Part shown: positions 58,936 to 64,000 of the stretch, in pieces
Layout: every line of letters begins with the position of its first letter
Numbering within the stretch: position 1 is the first letter of the stretch
Assembly (NCBI GenBank): GCA_040954595.2
Contig: CM082589.2
Coordinates: 9,114,001-9,178,000 of the forward strand
Length of the DNA: 64,000 bases
Origin: Balanoglossus misakiensis
Taxonomy: Eukaryota > Hemichordata
Reading direction: 5' to 3'
Notes under the pieces: generated by a model
Told to the model about the DNA's origin: nothing
The model's input: the letters and a program-made list of their open reading frames with translations, nothing else
Database searches by the model: none
Position numbers and translations under genes: made by a program

Positions 58936-59308
58936 AACATCAGTGTTCGTAGGCTTTGAGAAATAGAAATGTCTTGAGTTTTTGTTTGAGGGCAGCGAGT
59001 AAGAGACTTTTTTAGAAAGCCATAAAAAATGTGGGATATCCGAGAATAGTTCTATTATTTGTAAAAATGGAGGTTGCTCGTCACAAAAAATAACAGAACC
59101 TGCTTGACAGAAAAGTTCCATGAAAAAGACAGGGCATGTATAGATGTAATTTTTGATGCTTTGATACTATATTTTAGATTAGTTTTTCCTGTCCCAAAAC
59201 ACCATGCAATCTGTTGTATTATGTCTGCATATAATCAACAGTAATTGTTATTGAAAAGAAATAAAAGTGTGAGTTAAAATATTTGGGACTAAATTGCACT
59301 GCAGATAC

Positions 59309-61197
59309 CTTGAAATCATCCTGGGTATCAGAGTTAAAAACTCTATTGCTTCCTCATGTCTCTGCCACAATGCACCTTCTCCTGGCAGCACGAAATCTGC
59401 AATCCTTTCATAGTGGCTTTGCAGTAGTGTTGGTCGTCGCAGTATTTCGTCCTCAGGGATTACTGTATTCTGACGTTTTGGGAGCTGCTTTCCAATTTTG
59501 CTAATTTCAGATTCTATAATTTGTGATGGATCTCTTTCTTTTGTCATCTCTTCTTCTGCACCTAGACGTATCATGGCATTACCTATGATACCACCTGGAT
59601 GCTTGGAGGAAGTTGTTTTCGTCACTCTCCGTATTCGATTGAAAACTCGCTCCTGGTTTTCAGCATTTGTTGACCTCAGAGAAACCAATCTCAGTTGATC
59701 AGGTAGATGGACGGTGATATTATGGAAATACCGCCCGAACATCTTTCGTTTGGTAAGTTTCTTTGGCTTCTCAAATACCCTTTTGCACAATATTCCATGC
59801 AAAAATACAGTGTTATACAATCGCAGAATCAGTCGTAGGCATCTGTCATTGTCATGGTTATAAGCAGTTTCGCTTATATCAGCAAGCGTGTCAATAAGCT
59901 GACCATGCTCAGTATTTATGTTGTTCTCGTGAAGATACTGGGACACCAGAAGGATAGCTTTGCGTGCATCGCATCCCCGAATTTCGTCTTTACCACCATA
60001 TGTTGCCTGAATAAAGTTCTGTAACTTTACTGCTTCTTCTTTATCCTTGGTTTGTGCTGGAATTTCTTCTAACACATTGTGGATGTGTCCCTTCAGGTCA
60101 TGGAGTGGCTCTGATGGCAAAATTTCATATGCAGAGCAGTTTATTTCAGCAAGATTATATTCTGGAGTGAGATGGAGCAGTGCTGGTACTCTCTGCATAC
60201 CATGTAAAATTTCAGAGAGTTTAGATTGTAAGTCTGGCTTCTTTAATCCTTCGGTTTCTTCACCCCTAGCATCAAGCTCTCTCCTAAGGTCGGCCACTGT
60301 TAAGTTGGCAAATGGATGGGGAGTTTGCCGTGACCATACTGGGCTGCCCTTGATTAACAAGTTACGTTTCTCATCTATTGACAGATATTTCAGATGGTAA
60401 CATGCAGACAGATCATCATGTCTTCTTGACTCTATTCCACAGATGCACTGGTAGTGACCTCCTTTCTGGTGCCAATCCTCAAACTCCTGTGCCGGTCCAT
60501 CGCCATGAAAAAATCGGTGGACATCTGTGTATTCCCTGGAACCTTCGTCGGATGTTATTGGTCCTGTTGCACATTTTAGATCTTCTACTCTGGTTTCAAC
60601 ATATGACAGCTGATCAACGTCATTGGAGTTGGATCGTCCCATTATATATAGATGTGGCTTCTCAACAAGCGAGTCAACGTTTACTTTTTTTCCGTGTTTC
60701 TCCAAGTACTCCTCATTTGTCAGATATGTTGCCGCGTCGTATATCCAGCTCACCATGAAGACAATGTGGGAATGGTTGCCTACAGTACTGTGGTCATGCC
60801 ATATTTTGAAGTGCCGTGAGTGATGTAGTCTTTTTAATTTACTGCGCATTTCATCGATGGTTTCTCCTTCTTTCAACTCGTGTATTCTTTGTAGCTCATC
60901 CCTTATTTCTTTTTCTTCTAGGTTTTGGTAATGACCGTCGTCATACCCATAAACATGGCTTCTCAGAACACCAAGCTTAATTTGTCTGTCAAGCTCTCGT
61001 TTTCGGATTGTCTGTAAGTTTATTTTTCTAGCGTAGATTGTATAAGTTTCTTCTTTTAATTTGCCATCTTTTCCAATGGTCATCTTTTGGAACTCTTTTG
61101 GTGCTATTAATTCACCGATGTCGATTTCGCCACTTCTTATTTTTGTTTTCAATATTTCTTGCAGGGCTCTTGCTGGTCGGTGTTGAGGAAGTGACAC
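59309..61197 (-). CDS. Main exon of the SAP-domain, zinc-cluster protein
   Basis: The best-preserved part, ~629 residues without a stop before the donor (tttcaag|gtatct at 59309). In order: KIRSGEIDIGELIAP; a long charged helical stretch (about 60-130); FKIWHDHSTVGNHSHIVFMV; VETRVEDLKC; RFFHGDGPAQEFE with CICG...H zinc ligands (about 255-280); a SAP-type DNA-binding helix pair, LTVADLRRELDARGEETEGL (about 300-330); EPLHDLKGHIHNVLEE (about 375-390); and MFGRYFHNITVHLPDQLRL, then STNAENQERVFNRIRR. The GTG at 61197 is probably not a real start: the frame is joined upstream by a slip at a G6 run. SAP plus zinc binding suggests a DNA-binding, possibly transposition-related role. Confidence 0.65.
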
Positions 61198-61552
61198 CTC
61201 CCCCCAAGACCTTTCAATGTTTTACGGCGTACTCTTCTGACAAAATCTCGACCTTGAACCTTCTTATTGATATTGAACTTGTCAGTGTCGATGCCAGCTG
61301 AGGTTGCATACTCTTTCAGTATTTGGCCACCATTTGCAGCTGTTAGCCCGTACTTTCTCGCAAGGCTACTCCAGTTGACCTCCTTGCCAGCATCATAATT
61401 GGAAAGTTCATTAACAAATGAGCTTTTGTCCCATTCAACAGACTCTGTTTTTCAACATGGTCTTTTGGTGTCAGCTTGTTGAGGGATTCTAGTTGTAGAC
61501 GGCGATTTACTCGCTTCTTGGCAGAATCGGTAGACTCAAAGTCAACAGACCG

Positions 61553-62071
61553 TCAACATGATTCGTAGCAAGCAAATGACTGACCGGATCCTAGGATTGT
61601 TTTTAAATCTCCGTCATTTTTAGCGTGGGATTTTTCGATGCTTTGCTTGACATTAGTATAAAGTGCTCGTCTGTCTTTCTTTTTCTGTTCTTTGCTGATT
61701 TTTGTCTGTAGCTTGAACCCCGGAACTTTGAGAAGCGCTTCACTGAAAGGTGTTGAGTACACTTTATTGTATGACTCCTCTACTCGCTGATATAGCTGTC
61801 CGGCAGTTCTTACGGCAGATTTAAGAGGGACAGTCAGCTTTGTCTCATGTGGATTTTGGAGTTGTTGCATCTCTCCCATTGCATCTTTAATTACCTCAAC
61901 AGTCGAGAAGGAAAGACTTTTGATATGTTTCTGATAGTACTTGTTCAAAAGCAGAACATCAACATTGCTACTTTGGCACTCTTGACAGTCAAGTGCTGTG
62001 TGTAGGATTTGCCTTGATAAAGGCAGTTTTTGCCAACTAGTTGCAGAAAAATGCTGGAGAAATACTGACAT
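61553..62071 (-). pseudogene. N-terminal piece of the SAP-family gene
   Basis: 172 residues from ATG 62071 (MSVFLQHFSATSWQKLPLSR), with a helical, Lys/Glu-rich C-terminus (KEQKKKDRRALY). The TGA at 61553-61555 interrupts it, but the same frame continues RSVDFESTDSAKKRVNRRLQ to about 61447. There an A5 run marks a switch to the frame of EWDKSSFVNELSNYDAGKEV and NWSSLARKYGLTAANGG. A splice-acceptor-like ttccaacag lies just upstream of the ATG, so it may be an internal exon. Confidence 0.5.
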
Positions 62072-62639
62072 TTTTCCTGTTGGAATTCAACCATTGAACT
62101 GAAGCACTTAGTGTTTTCTCAAATCGTGGCAGTTTAAATTTAAACTGGTAACTTGCATATTTCTGCTGTTAGCCAGGATATCATGATATTTGGCATACCT
62201 TTGTCCAATGGATATGTTGTAAACAGGCATAAATCTTGATGTATTTTCAGCCTTTTCCTGAGTAGACTTTTCGGAATTAGAAAGCTCTTTTGTTGCTCTT
62301 GCAGCTATGGCCATAAAATAACCACAAAATGCCATGATGACATGCCAACTGAACAAGTGCATACCTCCAAATAACAGCTGAAGGGATCGTCTGCTGCAAT
62401 TTGAATATGGCGCCAATTTTACATGAACGAAGGAAAAGTTGAACTTTGACCTTTCAAGACGCACTATTTTGATGGGGTAAAATGAAAACCATGTACTCAC
62501 CAGATTGAAGTTGAAATAAAGGTTTATTTTCCTCATATAATGTTGTCATGGCTTGTTAAATAAATGAATGAGTGACAGTAATTACTATTTGTGGCTAAAA
62601 ATCATCCCAAACTGATTGGGAATTATGTATGTTCACGAT

Positions 62640-62830
62640 TTTCTGAACTGTAGCGACACTAAAATGATCGTGAACGCGGGCGGGCGCTAATGGTAGCGTC
62701 CATGTCAGTTGCTAGGATACGCGTATACGATCAGCTGATTTTACCCACAATGCATCACGCCAACTAAGGCATTATCTAATGGCGCCCCTGGACGAGCGTC
62801 CCAGGGTAAGGATAATTTACGAGGCGGAAA
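62640..62830. promoter_or_regulatory. Promoter-like GC-rich block with ZNF143-like and RFX-like sites
   Basis: acccacaatgcatcacg (62743-62759) matches the ZNF143/Staf site (ACCCACAATGCATYGCG type), and gttgctaggatac (62708-62720) resembles an RFX X-box. CpG content is raised. It lies ~570 bp upstream of the minus-strand SAP-family N-terminal piece and could be its promoter or a divergent one. Confidence 0.45.
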
Positions 62831-62839
62831 ATACGAAAA

Positions 62840-64000
62840 ATCCACCGCTAAACAGCTTTATTTTCTGACACCTCTGGTCGTAATCGAAGGTTAACATGTT
62901 CGCCCATTTCAAGATTACGATACTGTGTTTGAAAACGAAGTTAATGATTCAGCATAACCCTATAAATGTTGGAATTTTGGCTGCCGGTCAATGGGTAGTC
63001 GATAATCTACATCGTCAAAATATTATGGCAGCGAAATACACTACAGTATGGGTCCTATCAGAGAAAGTTGACGGGTCATAAGGTGAAACTAAAAAATAAT
63101 AATGGGATTGTGAGCATCTAGCGGTGGATTTCTTTTAAGAATATCATTTTCGACCCCAAAAATGCCACTTTTTGTCACATGATAATAGTTTTGGAGGTTT
63201 TCTCGGAAATGTCTCATTTTATTTGCTTGTCTTGAACATGAATTACATCAACTGATCGGCTGGTGTGGTTACAATTGTTTATTATGCTCGATTAACGTAT
63301 TCTGTCTGTCGATAGAGGGCGCCCTTGTGTGGGCCCACGCCTTAACGTACACGAGAATGGCGTTCCACCGGAAGTATCACCATGGTTGCCTACTTACTTC
63401 ACAATTTCATTTTTATAGATCGATCGCCAAAAATTGAGATAATCCGAATTATTTTATACGTAATCATAATTTACGCGTACAAGTGTCGTTTGTTGTTCCG
63501 AACGTATGTTCCACACGTATGCCACGTCACGTGACAAGGACGTTAGCCAATCACATGAAGCAACATCTGCATGATACTATCGAATCAGAGCGCGAGCTCA
63601 AATGGATTTGGAGAGACATCTTGACCGCGTCTCTGAAAAGCCAAAGGTCATTGTTTAAATGATAAAAAGGATTTAGCAAAGTTCACATCAAAATAGAGGA
63701 AAAATATTCACCTATCTATTATGTTGTTGATTGATTCATTCCAAGGTGTACATTAAGAACTGTCCCTCATTTGACTTAATAATCCAAATTACACAAACAA
63801 TAAACGCATAAATTTTATTGTTATTAATGAAAATACTGGTAGAGTTGATAAGCTGAATACTGGACATTTAAGCATATCTCAATTTGCAAATATAGAACTT
63901 GAAGTGAACATAGTATCAATACCCAAACAACATGACAATCATGCACCCTTTTTTAAAACTCTAGACCAAGGTAAAATAATTGCCTGAACATTTTTCATCA
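62840..64000. other. Right-hand intergenic region
   Basis: No gene supported. GTCACGTGAC (63526-63535) is a palindromic E-box. An ETS-like ggaagt with an X-box-like accatggttgcc lies at 63370-63391. Beyond 63650 the sequence is AT-rich and featureless. Confidence 0.4.

Larger units (their letters stand above)
56202..62071 (-). pseudogene. Decayed SAP-domain protein gene of a transposon-like family
   Basis: Minus-strand pieces in order: 62071-61553, 61552-61198 (two frames), 61197-59309, 58384-58189, 57806-57445 and about 56640-56202. Together they resemble a repetitive, uncharacterised family I recall from cnidarian, mollusc and chordate genomes. It has a helical N-terminal part, LARKYGLTAANGG, a zinc cluster, a SAP motif and EPLHDLKGH. 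Lesions include an in-frame TGA (61553-61555), frame changes near 61445 (A5) and 61200 (G6), another near 58305, one near 57690, and stops in the last part. Exon ends with GT/AG sites and matching phases (59309 to 58384) show the ancestor was spliced. Function unknown; mobile-element origin is inferred from its repetitiveness in other genomes. Confidence 0.6.

Noticed and set aside
60047-60758. Plus-strand frames opposite the SAP-family exon
   Set aside because: Shadows of a 649-codon minus-strand frame with clear motifs.

Overview
This is animal nuclear DNA. It has spliced genes with GT-AG introns, dense mobile elements, microsatellites and no bacterial features. A many-ankyrin ROC-COR-death-domain gene, a Helentron, a non-LTR retrotransposon end, a Ty3/gypsy remnant and a histone-type 3' stem-loop together suggest an invertebrate deuterostome. 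Amphioxus-like is my best guess; this is inference, not proof.

Layout. 1-6376 is the coding end of a Helentron (rolling-circle Rep, PIF1 helicase and C-terminal endonuclease), open at the left edge. 6262-10112 is four head-to-tail copies of its 3' end, each with a ~160-nt imperfect palindrome. 10113-13095 holds microsatellites, a small tandem duplication and an interspersed repeat. About 13100-27292 is a 14-kb array of ~1.4-1.6 kb units of two types, A and B. Many units end in GGGCCC-armed hairpins, and the array carries 22 perfect DR1 nuclear-receptor elements. 27294-28258 is a 5'-truncated non-LTR retrotransposon whose ATCT-rich tail runs into a splice acceptor.

28261-43364 (+) is the 3' part of a gene encoding ankyrin repeats, a ROC GTPase, a COR domain and a death domain. 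Sixteen single-repeat, phase-0 exons form a tandem array in which a five-exon 1,273-bp block has been duplicated almost unchanged. One dead exon follows the array, and the COR region has a one-base frame break. Its introns hold foldback and TIR elements. 43365-50060 is largely intergenic, with foldback elements and a decayed gypsy RNase H fragment.

50150-53901 (-) is an 11-exon transposase-like gene with a plausible DDE triad. Its stop codon lies 41 nt before a histone-type 3' stem-loop followed by a purine-rich element, the most unusual thing in the window. 54156-54882 is a young element with 32-bp perfect TIRs and a 7-bp target duplication. 56202-62071 (-) is a decayed gene for a SAP-domain protein that I recognise only as a repetitive family of marine invertebrates; its best-kept exon is 59309-61197. 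The right end has a promoter-like GC-rich stretch with ZNF143-like, RFX-like and E-box motifs.

Several good reading frames break at or near homopolymers, so some apparent pseudogene lesions may be assembly indels.
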